Shown in pieces: positions 48,696 to 57,243 of a DNA stretch of 64,000 nt. This DNA is from Allokutzneria oryzae (lineage in GTDB: Bacteria > Actinomycetota > Actinomycetes > Mycobacteriales > Pseudonocardiaceae): NCBI RefSeq assembly GCF_042429765.1, contig NZ_JBHLZU010000030.1, forward strand, positions 11,747-75,746, given 5' to 3'. Made by a program: the position numbers and the translations under genes. How positions within the stretch are numbered: position 1 is the stretch's first letter; the number at the start of each line of letters is the position of its first letter. The notes under the pieces were generated by a model that saw nothing but the letters and a program-made list of their open reading frames with translations, did no database searches and was not told the origin of the DNA.

Positions 48696-50207
48696 CTAAT
48701 TGGATTGACTGGCGCCACGTGCGCGGTTTCGCGCTCTCACGCGCAGAATCAGCGGAAGCACCACGGCCAGCACCGCCAGCCCAAACATGATCTTCGAAAA
48801 CGCACTCGACAGCAAGACGCCGGCGTCGCCCTGACTGATCTGCAGGGCCTTGCGCAGGTTCTCCTCGGCGACCGGCCCGAGGATCAGGCCGAGCACCGCG
48901 GGCGCGACCGGCCAGCCGTAGCGGCGCATGGCGAAGCCGAGCGCGCCGATCACCACCAGGACGAGCAGCCCGGCCGTGGACTGGCTGGAGGCGAACGCGC
49001 CGAGCGAGGCGCACACCAGGATGCCGCCGTAGAGGTACGGGCGCGGGATCTGCAGCAGCTTCACCCAGATCCCGGCCAGCGGCAGGTTCAGCACCAGCAG
49101 CAGCACGTTGCCCAGGTAGAGCGAGGCGATCAGGGCCCAGACGAGCTCGGGCTTGGTGTCGAACAGCAGCGGGCCGGGCTGGATGCCGTAGCTGGTGAAC
49201 GCGGCCAGCATCACCGCCGCGGTCGCTGACGTGGGAAGCCCCAGCGTCAGCAGTGGCACCAGGACCCCGGCGGCGGCGGCGTTGTTGGCCGCCTCGGGAC
49301 CGGCGACACCCTCGATCGCGCCCTTGCCGAACTCGTTGTTCTTGCCCGCCAGCTTTCGCTCGGCCGCGTAGGACAGGAACGTGGTCACGTCAGCGCCACC
49401 CGCGGGGACCGCGCCGATCGGGAAGCCGATGAACGTGCCGCGCAGCCACGGCTTCCACGAGCGCTTCAGGTCGGCCTTGGGCAGGCCCCACGTCCTGCTC
49501 ACCGGGATGACGTGCACCGGACCGTGCCGCAGCCGCGAAGCCACGTAGATCGCCTCGCCGACCGCGAACAGCCCGACCGCGGCGATCACCACCGGGATGC
49601 CGCGGTTGAGCTCGTCGATGCCCATGGCGAAGCGGGACTGGCCGGTGAGGTTGTCGATGCCGATCAGACCGAGGTACAGCCCGACCGCGAGCGAGGCGAT
49701 CCCGCGCAGCGGCGAGCTGCCCAGCATCGCCGCGACGGTGCAGAACGCCAGAACGGTCAGCGCGAAGTAGTCGGCCGAGGTCAGCGAGGTGGCCCAGTCC
49801 GCGACCGGCACCGCGACCAGCGACAGCAGCAGCGTGCCGATGGTGCCCGCGACGAACGAGCCGATGGCGGCGGTCGCCAGCGCCTGGGCGCCACGGCCCG
49901 CTCTGGCCATCTTGTTGCCTTCGAGAGCGGTCACGATGGACGCCGACTCGCCGGGGGTGTTGAGCAGGATCGAGGTGGTCGACCCGCCGTACATCCCGCC
50001 GTAGTAGATGCCGGCGAACATGATCAGCGCGGCGGCGGGCGGGACCGTGAAGGTGATCGGCAGCAGCAGCGCGACCGTCATCGCGGGCCCGATCCCCGGC
50101 AGCACGCCGACGAGGGTGCCCAGCAGCACGCCGATGAAGGCGAAGAGCAGGTTCTGCGGGCTCAGCGCGCTGGCGAAGCCTTCGAGGAGGAGATCAAGCG
50201 AACCCAT
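48696..50207 (-). CDS. tctA: tripartite tricarboxylate transporter large membrane subunit TctA (copy 2)
   Basis: A 503-residue TctA, about 12 transmembrane helices, with the same signatures as copy 1 (GVLPGIGPAMTVALLLPITF, YGGMYGGSTTSILLNTPGE, AIEGVAGPEAANNAAAAG). Large blocks are identical between the copies, including RSWKPWLRGTFIGFP. Differences cluster in loops and at the C-terminus. ATG 50207 overlaps tctB copy 2 by 14 bases. Confidence 0.93.
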   Translation of the reverse strand: MGSLDLLLEGFASALSPQNLLFAFIGVLLGTLVGVLPGIGPAMTVALLLPITFTVPPAAALIMFAGIYYGGMYGGSTTSILLNTPGESASIVTALEGNKMARAGRGAQALATAAIGSFVAGTIGTLLLSLVAVPVADWATSLTSADYFALTVLAFCTVAAMLGSSPLRGIASLAVGLYLGLIGIDNLTGQSRFAMGIDELNRGIPVVIAAVGLFAVGEAIYVASRLRHGPVHVIPVSRTWGLPKADLKRSWKPWLRGTFIGFPIGAVPAGGADVTTFLSYAAERKLAGKNNEFGKGAIEGVAGPEAANNAAAAGVLVPLLTLGLPTSATAAVMLAAFTSYGIQPGPLLFDTKPELVWALIASLYLGNVLLLVLNLPLAGIWVKLLQIPRPYLYGGILVCASLGAFASSQSTAGLLVLVVIGALGFAMRRYGWPVAPAVLGLILGPVAEENLRKALQISQGDAGVLLSSAFSKIMFGLAVLAVVLPLILRVRARNRARGASQSN

Positions 50208-50733
50208 TGACCAGTCCCTGCAACGGCCCACCCGGCAGGTAGGCGCCGAGTCCGAACACGAAGACCGACCACAGGCCGACGGCGAGCACGAGCGAGGCCA
50301 GCACGATCAGCCACCACCTGCGCGCGCCGAGCACGACCGCGACGCCGGAGAACAGCAGCGCGGCAGCGAGCGGCCAGCCGATCGGCTCGATCAGCACCGC
50401 GTGCCCGGCGAACAGCCCGATCAGCAGCAGCACGGCCCGCCAGTCGGTGCCCGCGTCCGGGTCGACGTCCTCGCCCTCCTCGGGCGGGGCGGCCTTGCCT
50501 CGCAGCACCTGCACGCCCAGCAGCACGGCCACGCCGACCAACAGTCCACCGATCAGGTACGGGAACAGCCTGGGACCGGCGTTCTCCGCCATCGGCGGCA
50601 CCATGATCGACGGGGTGGTGCCCAGGGTGTAGACCCCGAGTCCGGCCAGCAACACCACCAGCAGCAGCTCACCGCTCGGCCGGGTCCGCTCGGCAGCTCG
50701 CTCCGCGTCGGTCTCCGACTCGGGAGAGCTCAC
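50194..50733 (-). CDS. tctB: tripartite tricarboxylate transporter small membrane subunit TctB (copy 2)
   Basis: A 179-residue TctB with a 20-residue charged N-terminal leader that copy 1 lacks. Four hydrophobic segments, AGPRLFPYLIGG, EEGEDVDPDAGTDW and FVFGLGAYLPGGP match copy 1. GTG 50733 overlaps the tctC stop (GTGA). Confidence 0.88.
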   Translation of the reverse strand: MSSPESETDAERAAERTRPSGELLLVVLLAGLGVYTLGTTPSIMVPPMAENAGPRLFPYLIGGLLVGVAVLLGVQVLRGKAAPPEEGEDVDPDAGTDWRAVLLLIGLFAGHAVLIEPIGWPLAAALLFSGVAVVLGARRWWLIVLASLVLAVGLWSVFVFGLGAYLPGGPLQGLVNGFA

Positions 50734-51734
50734 TTCACGGCGCCGATCTCCCTGAGCGCCTTGCGCACGGTGATGTCCTCCTGCTCGATGAACTTGGCGA
50801 ACTCGTCGCCGGTGGCGAACGAGTCCTCCCAGTCGTTGCTCTTGAGGATCTGCTGCCAGGTCGCGCTGTCCCGCATCTTCTTGATCATGTCGATGTACTG
50901 CTGCTTCACGCTGTCGGACAGGCCCGGCCTCGCGACGACGCCGCGCCAGTTCAGGTAGCTCAACGCGATGCCCTGCTCGGTCAGCGTCTTGACGTCGGGG
51001 ACCAGGTTGGAGCGCTTCTGCCCGGAGACGGCGATGGCGCGCAGCTTGCCGGACCTGATCAGGTCCTTGTACTCGCCGACCCCGGAGATGCCGGCCTTGA
51101 CCTCACCGGAGAGCAGCTTCGGGATGGACTCGCCACCACCGCTGTTGGGCACGTAGTTCAGCTGGGCGGGGTCGATTCCGACGCGGTCGGCGATCAGCCC
51201 GGCCAGGATCTGGTCGGCGCCGCCCGCGGAACCGCCGGTGATCACGGTGCCCTTCGGGTCGGCGCGCCATGCGGAGAGGAACTGCTCCAGGTTGCGGAAG
51301 GGCGCGGACTCCGGGACCACGAGCACCAGGCTCTCGCCGAGCAGCCGCGCGATCGGGGTGGTGTCCTTCAACGTCCGCTGCGAGTTCGCGCTGATGATGC
51401 CGCCGACCATGACCTGGCCCATCACCATCAGGACCTTGTCGTCCTTCTCCCCTGCCAGCTGGCCGAGGCCGTTGACGCCGCCGGCGCCCTCGACGTTGTA
51501 GACCTGGACCGGGGGCGCGGCGAGGCGGTCGCGCTGGAGCACGTCCTGCAGGCTCTGCGCGGTCTGGTGCCAACCGCCGCCGGGCTTGGCCGGGGCCATG
51601 ATGCGCAGTCCGGTGACCGGTGCTCCGGAGCTGCCGCCGCCACCAGCCCCGGAGGAGCATCCGGTGACGAGCACGGCGGCCGTGGCCAGGGCGCCGACAA
51701 GCAGAGAGCGTCGGCGCGGGTTGGAGCGCGACAT
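50730..51734 (-). CDS. tctC: tricarboxylate-binding lipoprotein TctC (copy 2)
   Basis: A 334-residue binding lipoprotein. Lipobox LVTGC, then a Gly/Ser linker and LRIMAPAKPGGGWHQTAQSL. ADRVGIDPAQLNYVPNSGGGE and ALSYLNWRGVVARPGL parallel copy 1, with more change in the linker and the C-terminal third. ATG 51734 follows GGAGGAACAGGACC. A long inverted repeat lies 37-90 bases upstream. Confidence 0.9.
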   Translation of the reverse strand: MSRSNPRRRSLLVGALATAAVLVTGCSSGAGGGGSSGAPVTGLRIMAPAKPGGGWHQTAQSLQDVLQRDRLAAPPVQVYNVEGAGGVNGLGQLAGEKDDKVLMVMGQVMVGGIISANSQRTLKDTTPIARLLGESLVLVVPESAPFRNLEQFLSAWRADPKGTVITGGSAGGADQILAGLIADRVGIDPAQLNYVPNSGGGESIPKLLSGEVKAGISGVGEYKDLIRSGKLRAIAVSGQKRSNLVPDVKTLTEQGIALSYLNWRGVVARPGLSDSVKQQYIDMIKKMRDSATWQQILKSNDWEDSFATGDEFAKFIEQEDITVRKALREIGAVK

Positions 51735-51770
51735 GGGGTCCTGTTCCTCCCGTGAGCGAAACTGCTCGCG

Positions 51771-51824
51771 GTGAGTGACCGTCCGCCGCCAAAAGCAGTG
51801 GTCGAACCCGTACAGGTCACTCAC
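51771..51824. promoter_or_regulatory. inverted repeat upstream of tctC copy 2
   Basis: GTGAGTGACC (51771-51780) and GGTCACTCAC (51815-51824) are perfect 10-base inverted arms separated by 34 bases, in the leader of the second tct operon. It could be a paired operator or a leader RNA stem. No such element precedes copy 1. Confidence 0.5.
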
Positions 51825-51935
51825 AGGGAGTAACACGTGAGCGCTGGTCACGCACCGCGTGCATTCCAGCACACCGTGACGGACACCACCAGAGTTGCCA
51901 GACGATTGGAGTAGATCGGAGCACCCGTCACACGG

Positions 51936-52583
51936 CTACGCGGCGGCGTCCGGCTTGCCGAGGCAGTAGGTGACGGCGGGCTCGGTGTAGGTCCACGCGG
52001 CGTCGGGATTGCCGCACAGCGTCGCGTCGGCCTCCCCATCATGCGCCTTGACGATGCGGATCGCCCCGGACTGCGAGCAAGGAGCCCTGGCGAGGTCGGT
52101 GTCCTGATCGGAGCCGGTGACCGTGAAGCAGTCGCCCTCCCTGGCGTTGGCCATCAGGCAGAGCTTGAGACCGCCGGAACGGCGGGTGCGCTCCCAGTAC
52201 TCGATGTAGTCGCCCTCGGGGCACGAGCCGCTGCTGTTGTCCAGCTTCTTGGCGACCTTGTAGGTGGCGCGCGGGTCCTCGCAGGCCACGATGGACACAG
52301 TGGGGTTGGAGCCGCCACCCGCCAACGTGACGCACTCCCCCGCCGAGACCTTCTGCGCGTCCCCTCGGAGCAGGACGTACCCCGTGACGATCATGGCGAG
52401 CACGGCGAGCGGAACAGCGACCCGTAGCCACAACGGGCGCTTCTGTGTGCGCGGAGCGGGAATGAAGTTCGGCTTCCCCTGCTGTTCGGGTCGTTGCGGG
52501 GTGAAGGCGGGCCGCCCCTGCTGGGAGTAGCCGAGGCCCGGCGGCCGGTCGTGCGGCTCGGGCCGGCTCGGTGGCGTCGTCAC
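51936..52583 (-). CDS. LppU/SCO3897-like single-pass membrane protein
   Basis: A 215-residue protein. A Pro/Gln-rich cytoplasmic tail (1-65) precedes one transmembrane helix (LWLRVAVPLAVLAMIVTGYVLL). The outside domain contains six or more cysteines in two similar halves (AGECVTLAGG...VACED and EGDCFTVTGSDQDTD...APCSQ), the LppU-family pattern. Unlike LppU of mycobacteria it has no lipobox. Function unknown. GTG 52583 has AGAGGA six bases upstream. It is divergent from the XPB helicase gene. Confidence 0.75.
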   Translation of the reverse strand: MTTPPSRPEPHDRPPGLGYSQQGRPAFTPQRPEQQGKPNFIPAPRTQKRPLWLRVAVPLAVLAMIVTGYVLLRGDAQKVSAGECVTLAGGGSNPTVSIVACEDPRATYKVAKKLDNSSGSCPEGDYIEYWERTRRSGGLKLCLMANAREGDCFTVTGSDQDTDLARAPCSQSGAIRIVKAHDGEADATLCGNPDAAWTYTEPAVTYCLGKPDAAA

Positions 52584-52743
52584 CGTCAGTCCTCTTTCGT
52601 CCCTGTGCTCTCCGTGACAGCGGCTGAACAATGTAGCCCGGCCGGGTGACGAGGCGTGGCGTGGAATACGGCGTGCGTGTCGTGGCTTGTCTCTACGGTG
52701 CAAGACTGGGGTAGGGAGTGCGAGCGCGAGGAGTGCACGAGCT

Positions 52744-54405
52744 GTGACCGACGGACCACTCATCGTCCAGTCCGACAAGACCCTGCTGCTTGAGGTCGAC
52801 CACGCGGCCGCGCCGGACGCGCGGATCGCCATCGCGCCGTTCGCGGAGCTGGAACGGGCGCCCGAGCACGTGCACACCTACCGGGTCACGCCGCTGGCGC
52901 TGTGGAACGCGCGCGCGGCGGGCCACGACGCCGAGCAGGTCGTCGACGCGCTGGTCCGGTACTCCCGCTACTCCGTCCCCCAGCCGCTGCTGGTCGACAT
53001 CGTCGACACCATGGGCCGCTTCGGGCGGTTGCAGCTGACCAACCACCCCGCGCACGGCCTGACGATGCACTCGCTGGACCGCGCCGTGCTCGAAGAGGTG
53101 CTACGCAACAAGAAGGTCGCGCCGATGCTGGGCGCGCGCATCGACGACGACACCGTGATCGTGCACCCCAGCGAACGCGGGCGGCTCAAGCAGATGCTGC
53201 TCAAGATCGGCTGGCCCGCGGAGGACTTCGCGGGCTACGTCGACGGTGAGGCGCACCCGATCGCCCTTGAGGAGAACGGCTGGGCGCTGCGCGACTACCA
53301 GCGGATGGCGGCGCAGGCGTTCTGGGCAGGCGGCTCCGGCGTGATCGTGCTGCCGTGCGGCGCGGGCAAGACCATGGTCGGCGCGGCGGCGATGGCCGAG
53401 GCCCAGGCGACGACGCTGATCCTGGTCACCAACACCGTCGCAGGGCGGCAGTGGAAGCGCGAGCTGATCGCCAGGACCTCGCTGACCGAGGACGAGATCG
53501 GCGAGTACTCCGGAGAACGCAAGGAGATCCGCCCGGTCACCATCGCGACGTACCAGGTGATCACCCGCAAGACCAAGGGCGAGTACAAGCACCTGGAGCT
53601 GTTCGACTCCCGCGACTGGGGCCTGGTGGTCTACGACGAGGTGCACCTGCTGCCCGCGCCGGTGTTCCGGATGACCGCGGACCTCCAGTCGCGACGGCGG
53701 CTCGGGCTGACCGCGACCCTGGTGCGCGAGGACGGCCGCGAAGGTGACGTGTTCTCGTTGATCGGCCCGAAGCGCTACGACGCGCCGTGGAAGGACATCG
53801 AGGCACAGGGCTGGATCGCGCCCGCCGACTGCGTCGAGGTCCGGGTCACGCTGACGGAGAACGAGCGCTTGGAGTACGCCACCGCCGAGGCGGAGGACCG
53901 CTACAAGCTCTGCTCGACGGCACGGACGAAACTGCCCGTGGTGCGGGCGATCCTGGACCGCCACCCCGGCGAGCCGACCCTGGTGATCGGCGCCTACCTC
54001 GACCAGCTGGAGTCGCTCGGCGAGGCGCTGAACGCCCCGGTGATCCAGGGCTCGACGAAGAACAAGGAGCGCGAGGCGCTCTTCGACGCCTTCCGCAGCG
54101 GCGAGATCACCACGCTGGTCGTGTCCAAGGTCGCCAACTTCTCCATCGACCTGCCGGAGGCATCGATCGCGGTGCAGGTCTCCGGCACGTTCGGCTCCCG
54201 TCAGGAGGAGGCTCAGCGACTCGGAAGGTTGTTGCGCCCCAAGGGAGACGGCCGCCAGGCGCACTTCTACTCGGTGGTCTCACGGGACACGCTGGACACG
54301 GAGTACGCGGCGCACCGGCAGCGCTTTCTCGCCGAGCAGGGCTACGCCTACCGGATCGTGGACGCCGACGACCTGCTCGGTCCCGCGCTCCCCGAAGTGG
54401 GCTGA
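52744..54405 (+). CDS. XPB/Ercc3-type DNA repair helicase
   Basis: A 553-residue superfamily 2 helicase. An N-terminal domain (1-180) precedes Walker A LPCGAGKT (203-210), motif II YDEVHLLP, the XPB-specific RED motif in ATLVREDGRE, and the C-terminal helicase lobe with VSKVANFSIDLPEAS and QRLGRLLRPKGDG. It unwinds DNA 3' to 5' and is linked to nucleotide excision repair in actinobacteria (Ercc3, Rv0861c). GTG 52744 is chosen; an earlier in-frame start at 52687 adds an unconserved leader. menC follows three bases after its stop. Its usual partner gene is 16.5 kb upstream. Confidence 0.93.
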   Translation: MTDGPLIVQSDKTLLLEVDHAAAPDARIAIAPFAELERAPEHVHTYRVTPLALWNARAAGHDAEQVVDALVRYSRYSVPQPLLVDIVDTMGRFGRLQLTNHPAHGLTMHSLDRAVLEEVLRNKKVAPMLGARIDDDTVIVHPSERGRLKQMLLKIGWPAEDFAGYVDGEAHPIALEENGWALRDYQRMAAQAFWAGGSGVIVLPCGAGKTMVGAAAMAEAQATTLILVTNTVAGRQWKRELIARTSLTEDEIGEYSGERKEIRPVTIATYQVITRKTKGEYKHLELFDSRDWGLVVYDEVHLLPAPVFRMTADLQSRRRLGLTATLVREDGREGDVFSLIGPKRYDAPWKDIEAQGWIAPADCVEVRVTLTENERLEYATAEAEDRYKLCSTARTKLPVVRAILDRHPGEPTLVIGAYLDQLESLGEALNAPVIQGSTKNKEREALFDAFRSGEITTLVVSKVANFSIDLPEASIAVQVSGTFGSRQEEAQRLGRLLRPKGDGRQAHFYSVVSRDTLDTEYAAHRQRFLAEQGYAYRIVDADDLLGPALPEVG

Positions 54406-54408
54406 GGC

Positions 54409-55362
54409 GTGCGGTTCTCGGTGGCGGGCGTGTACGCGTTGCCGCTGCGCAACCGCTTCCGCGGCATCACGGTCCGGCACGGCGTGTTGATGGAAGGCCC
54501 GTCGGGCTGGGGTGAGTTCTGCGCGTTCGAGGACTACTCGGACGCGGAGTCCGCACCGTGGCTCGCCGCGGCCATCGAGTCCTGCTCGGGCTCATGGCCC
54601 GCACCGCTGCGATCCAGCATCCCCGTCAACTGCACGGTTCCCGCCGTCTCGGCGGAGCGCGCGTTCGAGATCGTCGCCGCGTCCGGCTGTTCCACGGCGA
54701 AGGTGAAGGTCGCCGACCCAGGACAGTCCATTGTGGACGACGAAGCGCGGGTCGCGGCCGTTCGCTCCGCGCTCGGCCCCTCCGGCGCGATCCGGGTGGA
54801 CGCCAACGCCGTGTGGTCGGTCGACGAGGCCGTGACTGCCATCCGCGCGCTGGACCGCGCCGCAGGCGGGCTGGAGTACGTGGAGCAGCCGTGTCGCACG
54901 CTGGAGGAACTGGCGGCGGTGCGGCGGCGGGTCGACGTGCGGATCGCCGCCGACGAGTCGATCAGGCGCGCCGAGGACCCGATGAAGGTGGCGGTCGCGG
55001 GAGCGGCGGATGTGGCCGTGCTGAAGGCGACTCCGCTCGGCGGGGCCCGCCGGGCGCTGGAGGTCGCCGAGGCGTGCGGGCTGCCGTGCGTGGTGTCCTC
55101 GGCGCTGGAGTCGAGCGTGGGCCTGGCATCCCAGCTCGCTCTGGCCGCCGCGCTCCCGTCGTTGGATTTCGCTTGCGGTCTGGGCACAATCTCGCTGTTC
55201 ACCTCGGACGTCACCGAGGAGTCGTCGCGCCCGGTTGACGGGTATTTGCCAGTCCCGGCACGCGCTGCCACTCCGACGCTGTTGGACGGCGTACGCGCCG
55301 ACGCCGCGACGGAGCGCCGGTGGCTTGAGCGCCTGGACCGAGTAGCCGCGTTGTTGGGCTGA
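54409..55362 (+). CDS. menC: o-succinylbenzoate synthase MenC
   Basis: A 317-residue enolase-superfamily enzyme. The catalytic lysine pair is in STAKVKVAD, metal ligands are in IRVDANAVW, EYVEQPC and IAADESIR, and the second lysine is in VLKATPLGG. It dehydrates SHCHC to o-succinylbenzoate in menaquinone synthesis. It begins GTG 54409, four bases after the XPB stop, so the two are co-transcribed. No other men genes are in the window, which makes a related N-acylamino acid racemase activity possible. Confidence 0.85.
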   Translation: MRFSVAGVYALPLRNRFRGITVRHGVLMEGPSGWGEFCAFEDYSDAESAPWLAAAIESCSGSWPAPLRSSIPVNCTVPAVSAERAFEIVAASGCSTAKVKVADPGQSIVDDEARVAAVRSALGPSGAIRVDANAVWSVDEAVTAIRALDRAAGGLEYVEQPCRTLEELAAVRRRVDVRIAADESIRRAEDPMKVAVAGAADVAVLKATPLGGARRALEVAEACGLPCVVSSALESSVGLASQLALAAALPSLDFACGLGTISLFTSDVTEESSRPVDGYLPVPARAATPTLLDGVRADAATERRWLERLDRVAALLG

Positions 55363-55402
55363 AAATCGCCGCGCTTCGTGGTCGCGGCGGGAGTCCCGGC
55401 GA

Positions 55403-55426
55403 GGCTTACCTCTGGGTGGGTAAGCC
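55403..55426 (+). terminator. terminator after menC
   Basis: GGCTTACC (55403-55410) and GGTAAGCC (55419-55426) form a perfect 8-bp stem with an 8-base loop, followed by a pyrimidine tract. Confidence 0.7.
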
Positions 55427-55496
55427 CCCTCCCCTACTTTCCATTGTCTCACGCGGGACCGACAGCATGCGGAGTTGTTGGCTCTGCTGAGCCGAG

Positions 55497-55549
55497 TTGT
55501 CCACATCGGCATCAGTTGTCCACAGATCGCCGGGGATGGGTTGTCTACA
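55497..55549 (+). other. cluster of three DnaA boxes
   Basis: TTGTCCACA occurs at 55497-55505 and 55516-55524 and TTGTCTACA at 55541-55549, all on the same strand with starts 19 and 25 bases apart. The first two match the high-GC actinobacterial DnaA-box consensus exactly, the third with one change. The cluster lies between the convergent menC and capA genes, so it is not a promoter. No dnaA or dnaN is nearby, so it is not a normal oriC. A DnaA-titrating site is the main idea. Another TTGTCTACA lies at 56803-56811. Confidence 0.65.
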
Positions 55550-55650
55550 TCCGGCCTCCTCGTCAGGCTGGGGAGACCAGTCGGACGAGGAGGTGGTCGG
55601 AATTGCCTTGCCCCACAATCGAATAGCGAGATCGCGAGCGCAGGTCTTGG

Positions 55651-56802
55651 TCAGTTTCCCGGACGGGTCAGGACGTCGTTGTTCGCGCCCACGCTCCGGA
55701 TGATGCGTTCGGTGCGGGTGATGGCTTCCTTGTTGCGCGCTGACGCGGGTGCTGTGGTGAGGTCCAGCAGACGGATCGGCGGACCGAGCTCGACCAGCGT
55801 CGGCAGGAACTCCGCAGTCCCCACCTTCCACTTCGATCCCTCGCGGACGAAGGTGAAGCGACCGATCGCGCCCTCTTCGCTCACCCCACGGGGTTCGGCG
55901 TGCTTCGCGATGTGATTGCCGAGACCGTAGGCGACCCACTTGTCGCCGATCTTCTCGAACGGCTGCACGACGTGCGCGTGGTGCCCGATGATCAGATCCA
56001 CGGACGGATCACCGAGGATCTTGCGGGCGAGCTGCTTCTGCTCCGTGGTGGGCTCGTGCTTGAACTCCGTGCCCCAGTGCAGGCTGGCGAGAACGACCTC
56101 GGCCCCCGCGGCCTTCGCGGCGCGGGCGGCGGTGAGCACCGCGTTGGCGTCGAGCTTGTTGGACAGCCACGGTGTGCCCGCGGGCACCGGGATCCCGTTG
56201 AACCCGAAGGTGAACGACACGTGGCCGACCTTCACCCCGTGCACGTCGAGGATCCTGGGCTTCGCGGCCTCCTCGGCCGAGCGGGCCGAGCCGGTGTGCG
56301 CGATGCCCACCGCGTCCAGTGCGTCGAGCGTGCGGGTCACGCCCGCCGCGCCCTGGTCGATGGTGTGGTTCGAGGCGGTCGAGCAGGCGTCGTACCCGGT
56401 GTCGGCGAGGCCCTTGGTGACCTCGGGCGGAGCGCTGAAGTTCGGGTAGCCCTTGAACGGGCCACCCGCCGGGGCGATCGGTACCTCCAGGTGGCAGATC
56501 GCCAGGTCGGCTGAGGAGATCGCGTTCTTCACGCCGGACAGCAGCGGGCCGTAGTCGCGGCTTCCCTTGCCGTCCTTGGTCGCCTGGTCGGTCAGTTCGG
56601 GGTGGATGAGCACGTCCCCGGTGGCGACCACGGAGAACGAGGAGCCGGGCTGGGTGGTCCGCGTCGGGGGCTCGGCAGCTCCCGGAACGGACGACGGGGC
56701 GGGTGACGGGGTGGTCTCTGCGGAACACGCGGCGAGTGCGACCGCGCCGAACGCGGCCACGGTGAGTCTGCGCGCCCGGGTTCCCCTGGATGACATGGCC
56801 AT
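55651..56802 (-). CDS. CapA-family lipoprotein
   Basis: A 383-residue lipoprotein with lipobox ALAAC and a Pro/Ser/Thr linker. The metallophosphatase-like CapA fold follows: VVATGDVLIHPEL, ICHLEVPIAP, STASNHTIDQG, LASLHWGTEF and IIGHHAHVVQP. Family members are known from poly-gamma-glutamate capsule synthesis, but most actinobacterial copies stand alone and are of unknown substrate. ATG 56802 or the ATG two codons later is the start, both with weak ribosome binding sites. It converges on menC. Confidence 0.87.
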   Translation of the reverse strand: MAMSSRGTRARRLTVAAFGAVALAACSAETTPSPAPSSVPGAAEPPTRTTQPGSSFSVVATGDVLIHPELTDQATKDGKGSRDYGPLLSGVKNAISSADLAICHLEVPIAPAGGPFKGYPNFSAPPEVTKGLADTGYDACSTASNHTIDQGAAGVTRTLDALDAVGIAHTGSARSAEEAAKPRILDVHGVKVGHVSFTFGFNGIPVPAGTPWLSNKLDANAVLTAARAAKAAGAEVVLASLHWGTEFKHEPTTEQKQLARKILGDPSVDLIIGHHAHVVQPFEKIGDKWVAYGLGNHIAKHAEPRGVSEEGAIGRFTFVREGSKWKVGTAEFLPTLVELGPPIRLLDLTTAPASARNKEAITRTERIIRSVGANNDVLTRPGN

Positions 56803-56889
56803 TGTCTACAGGACGCTCAGGGGGCGCTCCGGGTTGGTTTCCGGGGCTACCCCGATGTCCTGGGGCTGTCGGCGAGCGAGAGTGGAGGC

Positions 56890-57114
56890 ATGTTCGACAC
56901 CGACACCACCACCCAGACCGGGAGCTCGGTCCGCCGGCTCCGCCGCAGCCGCAACGACCGGATGGTCGCGGGTGTGTGCGGAGGCGTCGCCCGGATCCTC
57001 AACGTGGATGCGGCGTTGCTGCGCATCCTGCTCGTGGCCGCGACCCTGCTGGGCTTCGGCACGGGCGCGGTCCTCTACCTCATCTGCTGGATCGTGATGC
57101 CCGAGGACGTCTGA
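56890..57114 (+). CDS. PspC-domain membrane protein
   Basis: A 74-residue protein with an Arg-rich N-terminus, the PspC signature RMVAGVCGGVARILNVD, and one transmembrane helix (LLRILLVAATLLGFGTGAVLYLICWIV) ending VMPED. PspC-domain proteins relate to membrane stress response. ATG 56890 has GGAGG unusually close, one base before it. It is divergent from capA. Confidence 0.88.
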   Translation: MFDTDTTTQTGSSVRRLRRSRNDRMVAGVCGGVARILNVDAALLRILLVAATLLGFGTGAVLYLICWIVMPEDV

Positions 57115-57128
57115 ACACTCCACGAACT

Positions 57129-57183
57129 CGACGCCGGGGACGCGGGCGCCTGTTAGCGCCTGCGCCCCGTGTTCCCGGCGTCG
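57129..57183. terminator. large imperfect hairpin between pspC and the GH20 gene
   Basis: CGACGCCGGG (57129-57138) pairs with CCCGGCGTCG (57174-57183), and inner GC-rich segments continue the stem with bulges. It lies between convergent genes and is a probable bidirectional terminator. Confidence 0.65.
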
Positions 57184-57243
57184 GGCCGGGGGGTGGGCGC
57201 CCAACCGACCACCCCCCGGCACCACCTCTGGATGGCCCGCGTC

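Noticed and set aside
55363..55650. The DnaA-box region as chromosomal oriC
   Set aside because: Only three boxes, no AT-rich unwinding region, and no dnaA, dnaN or rpmH nearby.
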